Assembly (NCBI GenBank): GCA_016081115.2
Contig: CM071930.1
Coordinates: 29,341,641 to 29,405,640, forward strand
Direction: 5' to 3'
DNA: 64,000 nt
DNA from: Rehmannia glutinosa
Taxonomy: Eukaryota > Streptophyta > Magnoliopsida > Lamiales > Orobanchaceae
The notes under the pieces were generated by a model. The model was not told the origin of the DNA, did no database searches, and worked only from the letters and a program-made list of their open reading frames with translations. Below are positions 12,737-24,422 of this stretch, piece after piece (the first letter of the stretch is position 1; the number at the start of each line of letters is the position of its first letter). A program made the position numbers and the translations under genes.

Positions 12737-13103
12737 ATATTGTAAAAATCGCTAGCGCTCGCTTCTCCATTAGGCGGCAGATCGGGCCTAGCGCTGCGGA
12801 GCTCTTTACTCGGTTAGCGGAACACAGGCGGGATTAAAGCGGGCCTAATCGGAAAAAAATCGTAAATTATCTCGAACAAGAGGGGCCTAGCGCCAGGCGG
12901 GGATTTAAAGAGGTTCAACCACACAAGCGGGGATTTAGCGAGAAAAAAAAAATTTTATTAATTGGGAAATTCAACAAACACCTTAGGCGGAACACAGGTG
13001 GGATTAGACGGGCCTAATCGGAAAAAAAAAAATCGTAGGCGACAAGAGGGGCCTAGCGCTGGCGGGGATTAATCGGGGCTAGGCGGGAATTTTTACAACA
13101 GAG
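12737..13103. mobile_element. GC-rich MITE-like element, 10-bp target duplication
   Basis: A 367-bp insert flanked by ATTTCCAGCA at 12727-12736 and 13104-13113. Ends are related inverted repeats: ATTGTAAAAATCGC on the left and GGAATTTTTACAAC on the right. It is GC-rich in AT-rich surroundings and contains two direct copies of a ~100-bp unit with GGAACACAGG-GGGATTA, GGGCCTAATCGGAAAAAA and AAGAGGGGCCTAGCGC. The uninterrupted paralogue at 13738-13760 confirms the insertion. The duplication length would suit a MULE-like or hAT-like element; the superfamily is not settled. Confidence 0.75.
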
Positions 13104-13182
13104 ATTTCCAGCACAAGTATTAGTTTTTTAATGGTAAAAAACATTAGCTATGAGACTAGAATGAGTACATCAAAAAAATTTA

Positions 13183-13600
13183 GGGTGCGATTGGATATAC
13201 TTTCATTTTGAAAATTTTCATTTTGCTAGAGAATAATAGTGAAAAAAATCTTGGGAGAAAAAAGATGAATTTTGAGAGTGTGATTGGATGTGAGATGAAA
13301 AAGTAATGATGAAAGTTGATTTGATGTGAAAATAGTAAAATACTTTAAACCGATTGGATGTGATTGGTAGTTAGAAATGTGTGAGTGAGGAAATAGTAAA
13401 ATTTGTGGGATAATGTGTAATAATGATTAGTTTTTTGTGAAAAAATGTGTAGATGTGATTGATGAAAGAAAAAATATGAAAAAGTGAAAGTGAGAGAATA
13501 GTATATTTTCTGAAAATTTTCATAAACAATCGCATGTTTGGTTAAAAAAAAATTATCCAGCGGAACGAAAATGGATTCTCGCTCACATCCAATCGCAACC
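13183..13600. mobile_element. Harbinger/Tourist-like MITE, TSD TTA
   Basis: A 418-bp non-coding element with inverted ends GGGTGCGATTGGAT and ATCCAATCGCAACC, flanked by TTA at 13180-13182 and 13601-13603. The second host-repeat copy has a single TTA at the corresponding place (near 13833). A 3-bp TTA duplication is characteristic of PIF/Harbinger-derived MITEs. Related but broken copies are in LHT-A intron 2. Confidence 0.8.
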
Positions 13601-13994
13601 TTATTTTTTGAATAATGTTCACCTTAAAAGTATCATATTTCTTATTCAAAAGTATCACTATTTTTGGATAAAGTATTACTTTTTATTCCGAGAATTTAAA
13701 ATTTTAAAATGCCATTGTCCATCATAAAAGTATCATATTTAATGTCAAATGTACCACTATTTCCAGCATAAACATCAGTTTTTCAATGTAAAAAACATTA
13801 GCTATGAGACTAGAATAAGTATATCAAAAAATCTTATTTTTTGAATATGTAAAAATTAAAATATCAATGTTCACCTTAAAAGTATCACTATTTTCGGATA
13901 AAGTATCATTTCCTATTCAGAGAATTTAGATTTTTAAAATGAAGGGATGATAATGAAACTTTATATTCATGGTTATAGTAAATATGAACAACAA

Positions 13995-14064
13995 GTACTA
14001 GTGGTCTAGTGGTAGAATAGTACCTTGCCTTGGTATAGACCCAGTTCAATTCCCAGCTGATGCA
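13995..14064 (+). pseudogene. tRNA-Gly(GCC)-like pseudogene
   Basis: The stretch GTACTAGTGGTCTAGTGGTA, then GAATAGTACC, a GCC anticodon loop and TTCAATTCCC, matches a plant tRNA-Gly(GCC) gene over its full length. It is about 70 nt, one base short in the T arm, with several substitutions that disrupt the acceptor and T stems. It is probably a dead nuclear tRNA gene or a tRNA-derived SINE head; no SINE tail was identified. Confidence 0.7.
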
Positions 14065-14084
14065 AATTTGTTAATTTTTTTATT

Positions 14085-14290
14085 AAGCGGATCCAGCCCA
14101 TCCAGGCGTCTTGAGCGGGCGAGCCCAACTTGGGCTGGGTCTGTTGGGCCCAGTGTGCGGGTCGCGGGTGGGGTGGGCCCAGCATGCAACTTGTATTTAG
14201 ATGCAGTTTTTTTTATACGGATCGCGGGTCGCGGGTTGGGCGGGTTGGGGATCCGTCTTACGGAATAGGATCCGTAAGACGGTCCTATAC
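14085..14290. repeat. GC-rich low-complexity stretch with a short palindrome
   Basis: GC-rich words (GGGCCC, GGGTCGCGGGT, TTGGGCTGGG) follow the tRNA-like sequence. Near 14250-14282, CCGTCTTACGG, a six-base spacer and CCGTAAGACGG form an inverted repeat. There is no coding potential that I trust; overlapping frames on both strands are compositional artefacts. Confidence 0.45.
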
Positions 14291-14334
14291 AAGTTTTTGC
14301 CATTAATTAATGCTTTCTAGGAAACTGATCTTCT

Positions 14335-15530
14335 ATAATTTAATTTAACAGTTGTTGTTTTTTTTAGCCTTTTAGCCAATTGAAAATCTTTTTTAGCCAT
14401 TTTTTCAAACACATCTTTTTTAGCCATTTTGGGGTGCGAAATGACACAGCTGCCCTTTAGTAGTTTTACAACCATTTTTTGAGTCACAACATAACCAAAC
14501 ACTCGAAAAGCACACAGTGACCCCCAAAAATTCGGAACTGGCGACTTGGACGATGGCGACCGAATCGACGACGGCGACCGCATCGACCTCTATAATTTTT
14601 TTGTTAATTTCATGTTTTTTTTTGTTGATTTATTTAGTCTATAGTTGTTTTAGGTTATGATTTTTTGTAGTTTTTCTAGAAATTCTAGGGTTTTATATGA
14701 ATTTGGTGTTGGTGGGTGAGCTTGGATGTTGTTAATGGCGGAAAATGGCTTGGGGAAGAAGAAGAACTTAACCGAGTTAAATGTAACTCGATATTGAGTT
14801 ATGTAATTGGATATATTTGGTTTCAAAAAGGAAATGGGATATTCTACGTAAACTTTTCTTAAGGAATATATATTAATTTGGTAATTAAATTAAGATTTTA
14901 GTATAGCATTCTTGGTTTATTAAGAAAAATAAGGAAATGGTAATATATCCAATTACATAACTCGATATCGAGTTAAATATATACAATTACATGTATTTTA
15001 GTAAAATAAGGAAATGGTAATATATCCAATTATATAACTCGATATCGAGTTAAATATAACTCGATATCGAGTTTCAAAAATAGGTAGTAGACGTCAGTCA
15101 AACCAACAATAACTAGATATCGAGTTACTATTCAATCTTCTCTCACTATAACAAGTTATTTTGTTTTTCTCCAAAAAACTTTGAATTAACATAACTTTTT
15201 TGTTTTAAATCCGTTTTGAATGTATAATATATCAAATTAATCCTCTTTTCGATATCAATAATTCAACACCCATATTGCATATTTAAAAACAAAAAAATAT
15301 ATGTTCGATTTTTTAAAAAAGTTTGGAAGAAAGAGTAAGAAGATATATAGAGATAAGTGAAAGAGAGAGAAATAATTCAAATATCAAACAAATATGCTAG
15401 AAGGGTATGAATGTCATTTTACACCCCAAAATGACTAAAAAAGATGTGTCTACAAAAGATGGCTATTTTTCATCTTTACATTTTGTAAATGACTATTTTG
15501 TACCATTCCCACTTAATAATAATCAGTCTG
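14335..15530. mobile_element. Non-autonomous TIR element with TAACTCGATATCGAGTTA palindromes
   Basis: Left end contains repeated TTTTTAGCCATTTT and GGGGTGCGAAATGACA; right end contains the inverted counterpart, TGTCATTTTACACCCC then AAAATGACTAAAAAAGATG. The interior holds several copies of AACTCGATATCGAGTT in both orientations. A relative in opposite orientation sits at 43865-44435 with the same TAGCCAT ends and shared interior. Exact ends and target duplication were not determined. No open frame of significance; possibly MULE-like. Confidence 0.6.
14825..14934 (+). repeat. 110-bp direct repeat, copy 1
   Basis: Base-for-base identical by eye to 16527-16636. This copy lies inside the TIR element, bracketed by inverted TAACTCGATAT...TTGGATATAT words (14776-14816 and 14944-14985). 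Confidence 0.9.
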
Positions 15531-15840
15531 GAATATTTTTTAACACGACAAGAAAAAATCAATTTACTTATAATTTTTTTTTGATAAGCATTAAGATAAT
15601 TGTGAAGTATATTTTTATAGTTAAGAATTTACCAACAAAATCTGAAATTATCCATAAATATCTATAATATTTCTGTCGGTAATTTAAAATTGGTGATGAT
15701 TTATCGGTAAAATTTTGGGAAAAATAAATTTTATATTTTTATTTTTAGGTATTACAGTAGAATATAAAATTTAGTAATGAAAAATATAAATTGGAATTCT
15801 TTTGTAGTGTAATAATGGGGAACCACCCACATCCACTGCG

Positions 15841-15985
15841 TTCTTAATCTGATAATCCTTGATGTTGCTTGCACGAATCTGATTTGTTAATTGGTTCTGA
15901 TAATATAACGATTATCAAAGTCTTAACTGTCATTTCATCTTTATTAACTTCCTTCAACTATATATCCAGATAATTACAAGTTAGA
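15841..15985. promoter_or_regulatory. Upstream block conserved between LHT-A and LHT-B
   Basis: Matches 37188-37335 upstream of LHT-B, with TGATGTTGCTTGCACGAATC and CCAGATAATTACA in common. In A it lies about 4.2 kb from the ATG; in B about 0.75 kb. It marks the far edge of the repeat block inserted into the LHT-A upstream region. Conservation may reflect shared ancestry only; a regulatory role is inference. Confidence 0.5.
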
Positions 15986-16526
15986 TTGAAAAATGAAAAT
16001 ATAAGGCATGATATTCATGGACCCATGTGAATTCGTCTTAAGCAGTTGAGTTGCTATTGCTGAATAGTATTTATTTGTTTATGGTGGGTTATAGGCATTT
16101 TCTAGTGCAGGTTTATTCAAGGAAGTTAGTGGATGTTTCCGATAGAGGAAACTGATCAAACATTAATGACGAGTTTAATTTATCAATTATTATTGTAGCC
16201 AATTCAATATTAATTATAAAACCAGTTTAATTATCAGGGAAATTCGTAAGGGTGATTTTTATTTCATGTATTGGTGGTTGTAATGGCTTCAATTACAGAT
16301 GACATTTAAAAAATGAAATAATGATAGACAATAAATAGTATATTTTCTTTCAACATTATTATATATAGGGGTGTGGATGAAATAAGAAATTGCAGACATG
16401 ACAGACATCATTCCGGTGTAATTCTTTCAGAATTTTTCCAGCGAAAGTCAACTTGTATATATTCGATGGACATAATAATAGTCTGTTGCATTGAGCTCCT
16501 GAATTTTTAATTAGATCTGGCTTGAT

Positions 16527-16636
16527 AAAAAGGAAATGGGATATTCTACGTAAACTTTTCTTAAGGAATATATATTAATTTGGTAATTAAATTAAGATTT
16601 TAGTATAGCATTCTTGGTTTATTAAGAAAAATAAGG
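16527..16636 (+). repeat. 110-bp direct repeat, copy 2
   Basis: Identical to 14825-14934 but embedded in ordinary intergenic sequence (AAAAAGGAAATGGGATATTC to GAAAAATAAGG). The flanks on both sides differ from those of copy 1. Confidence 0.9.
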
Positions 16637-17459
16637 TTATGTTTGGTAGTGTTTTCATTTTTCAATATTTAAACTGGAAAATGAGTTTATATTTGTTTAC
16701 TGAAGTTTCAATAAACCTTTTTATGGAAATATGATTTTGGAAATAAAATCAAATAACTTTTTACTTTAATCACGAAAATTTGTGAACACGCTTCAAAAAT
16801 TATAACCAAACAAGTTTTTACTATAACCACACAAATATATATAAAGAATACACTGCAAAAACTATAATTAGACGTATTTTCATTTAAAAAATATGGAGAT
16901 TCAGACAAAAAACCAAATATGATTTCATTTTTAACACGAAAACCAATAACTTCTCAGAAATAATTTTTCAACACTATAAACTAGAAATCGGATCCACATG
17001 GAAATACATCCATACAAGGTCATAATATAGGTGTAGCTTTGGATTGACATTTTTATTTCTACTTTTTTATTGCACTTCATTTTCCATTGTTTGAAAGAAT
17101 GTTGCATGTACACGAGAATACGGTAATTGGACATATGTTATTCATCTAATAAAATGGAATATGAGTAAAATAAAAAAAGTCGAACATATATAGGTTTTTG
17201 TGTTGCTTTCCTATTTGTTTGCCATTTGTAATTGCATACAGTCCAGCTCCATGTTTGCGATCCTCTCTCACGATGGGGAACTCTGAGGAAAAATACACTC
17301 TCTAGAATGCATGTGCATCGCTTTATATATAACAGGTTACAACAAAGACTAATTATAATTTGATAGTTTTTTTTCTTCCCCAATAGACCCAACACCAACA
17401 CTGGCACAAAAGTTGAAAGAAACATGCATTGGCAAATTATTAGCAGGCACCTTCCATGC
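16637..17459. other. Intergenic, LHT-B 3' flank; no gene seen
   Basis: AT-rich sequence without a plausible coding region. The last ~185 bases resemble the LHT-A 3' flank and are probably the LHT-B 3' UTR. A weak inverted pair around 16637-16950 (GTTATGTTTGGT... and ...ACCAATAAC) could be a small MITE, but the match is too poor to call. Confidence 0.4.
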
Positions 17460-20400
17460 TTATTCAAAGAACTTATAGGTTTTGGCTTGTATTATAATCT
17501 GCCTTAGTCCTCCAATGAGTCCAAGAATCATCAAAAGAACCCCAATGAATATGCAAACCTGAAATTCCACAAACCCAATATTCCAAAGCAATTAATCAGC
17601 TTCTGTTTCTAAGAAATTTAATTTAGGGATTATTACAAAAACTAACCCTGAGATTTAGTGTAATTAAAAAAAATGGTTATTTTTCAAAATTACAAATACT
17701 TCAATCATAGTTATTTCTATTTTACAAATTGTACCCCAACAAGGGGATATTTGTTAGGAAAATACAAATTTCAAGGGTATTTTATATGGACCAGATTTCA
17801 TGTTACATTTTCTTGTTCTACTTCATGCTCCACTTAACTGACCAGATGAATAACACATGTCATTCATATAAATATGAGTTGTTGATTGTTTTAAATATCT
17901 ACACGTGCCATTCATCTGTATAATAGAACAAGAAGCATAACAGGAAATCTGAATCTATTTTGTAATGCCAACTTAAGTGATATTTGTAATTTTGAAAGAT
18001 AACTAGATTTTTTGTAATTGTCTAAACTTCAACATTAGATTTTGTAATTACTCTTCTTTTTTTTTTTTTAAAAAAAAACAATACTGAAGTTGGATATATA
18101 TACCCAAGTGGCGAACCAAGATAAGCTGAATCTCTTTGGTTTGCAGATTCCCAGCCATATGATACAAGGAAGCTGTAGAAAATAATATTACGTAAATTAA
18201 ACATTTCTTTTATATGCCTTCTGCAACTAACAATAGATGAACATATATTGCTTTCTAAATAATGCAGAATAGTGTATGCAAACAGATAATAGTTGCTTAC
18301 AAAGTATGTGGTTGGTGCGAAAGCAAATCCTCCAAAAAATGCAAGAAGCCCATTAAAGAAAGGGAATGTCACAGCAACGAACGTTGTAAATGCTGAAACC
18401 AAAGAATATTCACAAACTTATAAAGGACATGTTGAACTGTTAGAGTAGTTTAATATTTATTATTATTGTGATTTATTTGTAATGTTAAGGGTAGTATAGT
18501 CTTTTTATTTTCCTTGTAGCCCTAGCTCTATTTAAGAGGTTTCATCCTCATTTGTAATTGTAGTCTTGCTTCTCCCAAATTGCAAGAACACATTTTCTCT
18601 CTTCATTTTGCAATGTATAACTATTTTGTTCTATCATGGCATCAGAGCCAAATTTAATCCCATACACAACGTTCGCGTTGATAGTTTCAGTAGATCGGAG
18701 CGTATCGAAGTAGATCGGAGCAGTTCGTTCAGTATATCGGGGCAGATCAGAGTAGATCTGAGCAGATCGGAGCAACTGGCAGCTTCATAGTTTTTGATGT
18801 TTTGGTAATCTTCCTTACTCACTTTTTTTCAAATATTTCGGGTTTGAATCTGTTTTGTTTGTTTGGGTTTGGCCTCTTTTGTTGGTTTTGGTTGTGCTTG
18901 TTCGTTGGTAGTGCAATATGGCTTCTGAAAAGGATGATTCGTTGCAATCTATTGGTGTTCGGTTGGATGGGAAAAATTACACGTATTGGAGTTATGTGAT
19001 AAAAAATTTTTTGAGGGGAAAACGGATGTGGAGTATCGTAAATGGTACTCAATCTAAACCTAAGAGTGAGAATAATGACAAATATCTTGAACAACTTGAG
19101 GCTTGGGAGGTTAATAATTCAAGATTATTACTTGGATTAATAATTCTGTGAGAGTTCGATTGGTATGCAATTGGCAAAATATGACACGGCCAGGAAGTTT
19201 GGCAACACTTAGAACGATTGTACACACAATCCATTTTGCTAAACAATATCGATTAGAAATGGACATTCGAACTCGCAAAAAAAGACATGAGTATTCGGAA
19301 TTCTATTCGGCAATGACAAATCTTTGGGACCAATTAGCTCGACGAATCAAAGAGCTTAGTGCATTTGCTCCTTATATTGCCCGACGTAATGAACAACGGT
19401 TGGTTCGATTTCTTATGGCTCTTCGTGATGATTTTGAGTCTTTGCGTGGGAATATTTTGCATCGTAGTCCTCTTCCAACTGTTGATTAATGTGGTCAATG
19501 AATTAATTGCGATGAAACACGTCACAAGTCTCGCATCGATAAAGGGGATCCTTCCAACACCCGGTCCATCTGTCTTAGCTTTTCCAAACCGCCCATTCCG
19601 TAAGTATCCGAATAAGCCAAATCCCAAGGTTGTTGCTCCGGATGAATGTAGCTTTTGTAGAACTCCGGGTCATTGGAAGGCTCAATGTCCGGTGATGAAT
19701 CGATCGCCCGCGTACCCCTCATCCTCAATTTCCTCAACGTGGTCCTGACCACCTCCATCAATAATACTGCTGCACTGTACCACCATCACCGCCTACTCCT
19801 CATTGCGGATAATCTCTACGAGCGATTCGAAAATTCCTTAGTCTTCAACCACATGCTATGTCTGCTGCAGTTCATCGACTCCGAGCTCCTCGGGTATATC
19901 TTCCTCTATTTGGTTATTAGACTCAGGAGCTTCTCATCATATGTCCCCCAATGCGAGAATCTTTTGTTTTCTATTTCTCCTTCGAACTCGTATCATGCAT
20001 TATGATCGCGATGATGGCACGCCTATGCATTTAGCAGTGTTGGTTCTGTCATCTCACCACATGTGTCTTTACCTAGTGTTTATCACATTCCTCAACTTAC
20101 TTTAAATCTTGTTTCGATTGGTCAATTATGCGATTCTCAGTTATTCTGTGACTTTCTCTTCGATTCTTGTCGTGTGCGGATCCTCACTCCCGCAGGCCGA
20201 TTGGGACAGCCGTAGGAGTGGAGGGTTATATATTTTGGATGAACTTGAGTACCGGATGTTGCAAAGATCTACTATTGATTTGTCTTCTTTTCGTTTGGGT
20301 CCACTTCGCCTCGATTTTTATTTATGGCATTCTCGTTTGGGTCATGTATCTTTTTCTCGTTTGAAGTACTTAGCCTCTCTCTTTGGTCATTAGGGAACTT

Positions 20401-23400
20401 GAAAACTCATGATATTTCTAGTTGTAGTGGTTGTAAACTTGCTAAGTTTTCAAAGATTGCCTTTTAGTAAAAGCATGTCCATTTCTACTTCACCATTCGA
20501 TTTGATTCATTCGATGTTTGGGGACCTTCTCCAATTGCCACAAAAGGAGGGTCTCGATATTATGTTTCTTTTATTGATGATCACACGCGCTATTGTTGGG
20601 TTTATCTAATGAAACGTCGTTCTGATTTCTTAGGCATTTATACCTCTTTTCGAGCTCTTGTCAAAACACAACATTCCGCGGTTATCAAGTGTTTTCGATG
20701 TGATTTGGGTGGGGAGTATACCTCTAATAATTTTCGTGAAATGCTTGCTTTAGATGGAACCATATATCAAACTTCATGTACTGATACTCCTGAACAAAAT
20801 GGTGTTGCTGAAAGAAAACATAGACATATCATGGAAACTGCTCGTTCTCTTTTATTATCTGCCTCTGTTCCTAGCGAATTCTGGGGGGAAGCTGTTCTTA
20901 CAGCTGTTTATTCAATCAATAGAATCCCAACTGCCCATACCTTGGGTGTGTCACCATTTGAGAAATTATTTGGTTGCACTCCTGATTACTCTTTCTTACG
21001 AGTTTTTGGTTCTACGTGCTTTGTTCTTCGTCCTCACGTAGAACGTAGTAAATTGTCATCTCGTTCTGCCATGTGTGTTTTCTTAGGCTATGGGGATGGT
21101 CAAAAGGGGTATCGTTGTTATGATCCTGTTGCACAAAAATTATATGTGTCACGTCATGTTTTCTTTCTTGAGCATATTCCTCTTTTCTCCATTCCATCTA
21201 GCTCTCACAATGTGTCTAAATCGGATCTTTTCCATATTGATCCTTTTGCTTGTGATATAGATAATACTTCTGCAGATGCTGGTACCGATGCTTCTACTGA
21301 TACTATTGTTCCCTCTCCTCCTGCGACTATCTCTTCACCTCCTGCGCGATGTGGATCCCGCTCCCGTTATCCTTCACGTGTTCGTAAGTCTACTCAATTA
21401 CCTGATTTTGTCTATTCTTCTTATTCACCATCTTTTACATCATTTTTGTCATCTATTCACAATCTCTCTCGAGCCAACTTCTTACAAAGAGGCTATTGAC
21501 CCTCTTTGGCAACAAGCTATGGTCAAGAATTGTCTCGCTTTGTCAAAAACTGAAACTTGGGATTTGGTACCTCTACCACAAGGTAAAAATGCAATTGGTT
21601 CTCGTTGGGTGTATAAAATCAAAACTAAATCTGATGGTTCAATTGAGCGGTATAAGGCACGATTGGTTGCTAAAGGTTTTTCTCAAAGATATGGTTTAGA
21701 TTATGAGGAAACTTTTGCTCTGTTGCAAAGATGACTACAGTTCGTACACTTATTGCGATTGCATCTGCTCGTAGATGGCATATATCCCAAATGGATGTCA
21801 GAAATGCCTTCTTGAATGGAAATCTTCAAGAAGAGGTTTATATGGTTCCTCCTCCGGGTGTGATCCATAATCGAGGAGAGGTCTCAAACTAAAGAAAGCT
21901 TTGTATGGTCTCAAACAAGCACCTCGTGCTTGGTTTGAGAAGTTCTCGATTTCTATTCTTTCTCTTGGTTTTAAATCGTAGTGATCATGATTCTGCTCTT
22001 TTTATCAAGAATACTGCAGCTGGTATTATTGTGCTCTCCTTATATGTTGATGATATGATTATTACGGGTAATGATGTTGATGGGATTGCACTGCTAAAAT
22101 CAGAATTGTCCTCTCTTTTTGAAATGAAAGACTTGGGTTCTCTACGATATTTTCTCGGTATTGAAGTCGATTGGTCACCTAAAGGTTATCTCCTTTCACA
22201 CCAAGTATGCAATCGGTATTCTTGATCGTGCTCGCTAACCGACACTAAGACTCGTTGATTCTCCCATTGAAGTTAATGTTCGATATTCTTCTTCAGATGG
22301 CACACCTTTGGATGATCCTACTCTGTATCGTGCCATTGTTGGCAGTTTGGTTTATCTCACTATTACACGCCCAGATATTGCTTATGTTGTTCACATTGTT
22401 AGTCGATTCGTTACTTCTCCTACCACCTGTTCATTGGGAGTCAAGTTCTCCGTATCTTCGCTACCTTAGAGGTACCATCTTTCAAAGTCTCTTATTTTCG
22501 TCTACTTCCTCTTTGGAGTTACGTGCCTTCTCAGATGCTGATTGGGCCAGTGATCCGGTAGATCGTAAATCTACTACTGGATTTTGCATTTTTCTTGGAG
22601 ATTCTCTTATCTCGTGGAAGAGCAAGAAGCAAAGTGTTATCTCTCGTTCTTCTCTATCAAGCCGAGTCTGCACCGAGCTATGGCTTCTACTACCACCGAG
22701 ATCGTTTGGTTACGATGGCTTCTTCGATATGGGCGTTTTTCTTCATCATCCCACTCCTATGTACTGCGATAATAGGAGTGCCATCCAAATTGCCCACAAT
22801 GCGGTGTTTCACGAAAGGACAAAGCATATTGAAATTGATTGTCATCTTACTCGTCACCATCTTCAACATGGCACTATTACTTTACCGTTCATTACTTCCT
22901 CATCACAAATTGCAGACTTCTTCACTAAAGCACACCCGCTTCCTCGTTTTTCGTTTTTGGTTGGCAAACTCTCGATGCTACTTGCTTTGCCGTGCATCTT
23001 GAGTTTGTGGGGGATGTTAGAGTAGTTTAATATTTATTATTATTGTGATTTATTTGTAATGTTAAGGGTAGTATAGTCTTTTTATTTTCCTTGTAGCCCT
23101 AGCTCTATTTAAGAGGTTTCATCCTCATTTGTAATTGTAGTCTTGCTTCTCCCAAATTGCAAGAACACATTTTCTCTCTTCATTTTGCAATGTATAACTA
23201 TTTTGTTCTATCAGAACAAGCAATACAAACTCCACAACTTTAAAGAAAAATTGTAATATACGTACCAACATAAATACTCCTTGAAATAAGGCGCAAATAC
23301 CAAGTTGGCTTGAATTTGAGCTTTTTTACAAGCACAGTTTCCATCATGTCAAAAACCGGTATTGCATATACCTGCATTCAATGTCGACCGGAGCCAACAC

Positions 23401-24060
23401 ACGGAAATGAGATGAGCCAGATGGAAAACTAAAGATTTTTGAAAATTATAAAATATCCTTGAGGTTTAGTTCGTCTTATATTTCCCCTCTTCATAGACAA
23501 AAAATATTTCAAACCCCTTCTAATATAGAAATATTACAAACATGAGGGTGTTTTTGTAATTTTGAAACGTCTCTAGATTAATTAACTTAAATATCATATT
23601 TTTTTTTTTAACTATACCTAAAAATAAATATCAAGGGAATAAATAATATTAATAATTCTGAAATATGGCTGTTTTTTTTTTAAATAATTAGACTAAAAAA
23701 TTTCAAATCAAGGTTGTTTTTCGTAATTAGCTCCATTAAAAAATGGGGGAAATTTTTAACTGCCCATTTTGGATAAGGGGACTTCTTTTCTACCCACTTT
23801 TTCAAACATACTACTTTTTACCTACAATGACCGAAATGCCCTTAATTTAAAAACTACTCAGATTTTAAAAAAATTCAAATATACCTTTTTCAGATTTAAC
23901 TTTCACAATTCCCATTATATAACGTGATAAGGGATATATATCATGATAACTCTTATCGTGATATATAACCCTTATTATGATATATATAACGTGATAAGAG
24001 TTATATATCGCGTGATAAGGGTTATCATGATATATATCTAACACGATACGTGTTATCACG

Positions 24061-24092
<32 letters not shown>

Positions 24093-24328
24093 CACGATAT
24101 GTCTTATCACGTTATATATATAGCGTGGTACGACTTAACGTGTTATATATACTATAATACGATATATAATTATAACGTGTTATATGATTACACGATATGT
24201 TATACATTTACAATATGTAATCAGACTAAGAACATTATCTGCGTAATATTTCTAAGTCTAAAAAATAAATAAATCAGGAGACATAATTTCTAAGAACATT
24301 ACCTGCGTATAAAAGAAGGTATAAAAGA

Positions 24329-24422
<94 letters not shown>

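Larger units (their letters stand above)
12661..13950. repeat. Duplicated AT-rich host repeat, one copy carrying two insertions
   Basis: Copy 1 is split into 12661-12736, 13104-13182 and 13601-13720. Copy 2 at 13728-13945 is uninterrupted. Shared text includes CACTATTTCCAGCA, AACATTAGCTATGAGACTAG and ATGTTCACCTTAAAAGTATC. Copy 2 therefore serves as an empty-site reference for the two elements in copy 1. Confidence 0.75.
18438..23213 (+). mobile_element. R2: young Ty1/copia element in LHT-B intron 5
   Basis: The 199-bp LTRs at 18438-18636 and 23015-23213 appear identical. They are flanked by GAAC at 18434-18437 and 23214-23217, a 4-bp target duplication or a 5-bp one with a mismatch. The primer-binding site and purine tract are in place. 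The element is antisense to LHT-B. Removing it restores an intron of about 95 bp, the size of the same intron in LHT-A (1717-1815). The coding region is broken by several frameshifts despite the identical LTRs. Confidence 0.95.

Noticed and set aside
13995..14064. Functional tRNA-Gly gene
   Set aside because: One base is missing in the T arm and several stem pairs are lost.
20754..21041. Extra plus-strand frames overlapping R2 pol
   Set aside because: Shadow frames; the +2 neighbour carries the integrase motifs.
24061..24091. M-family element at the TA tract in LHT-B intron 4
   Set aside because: Flanks are GTGATAAG-type palindromes, not the M termini.
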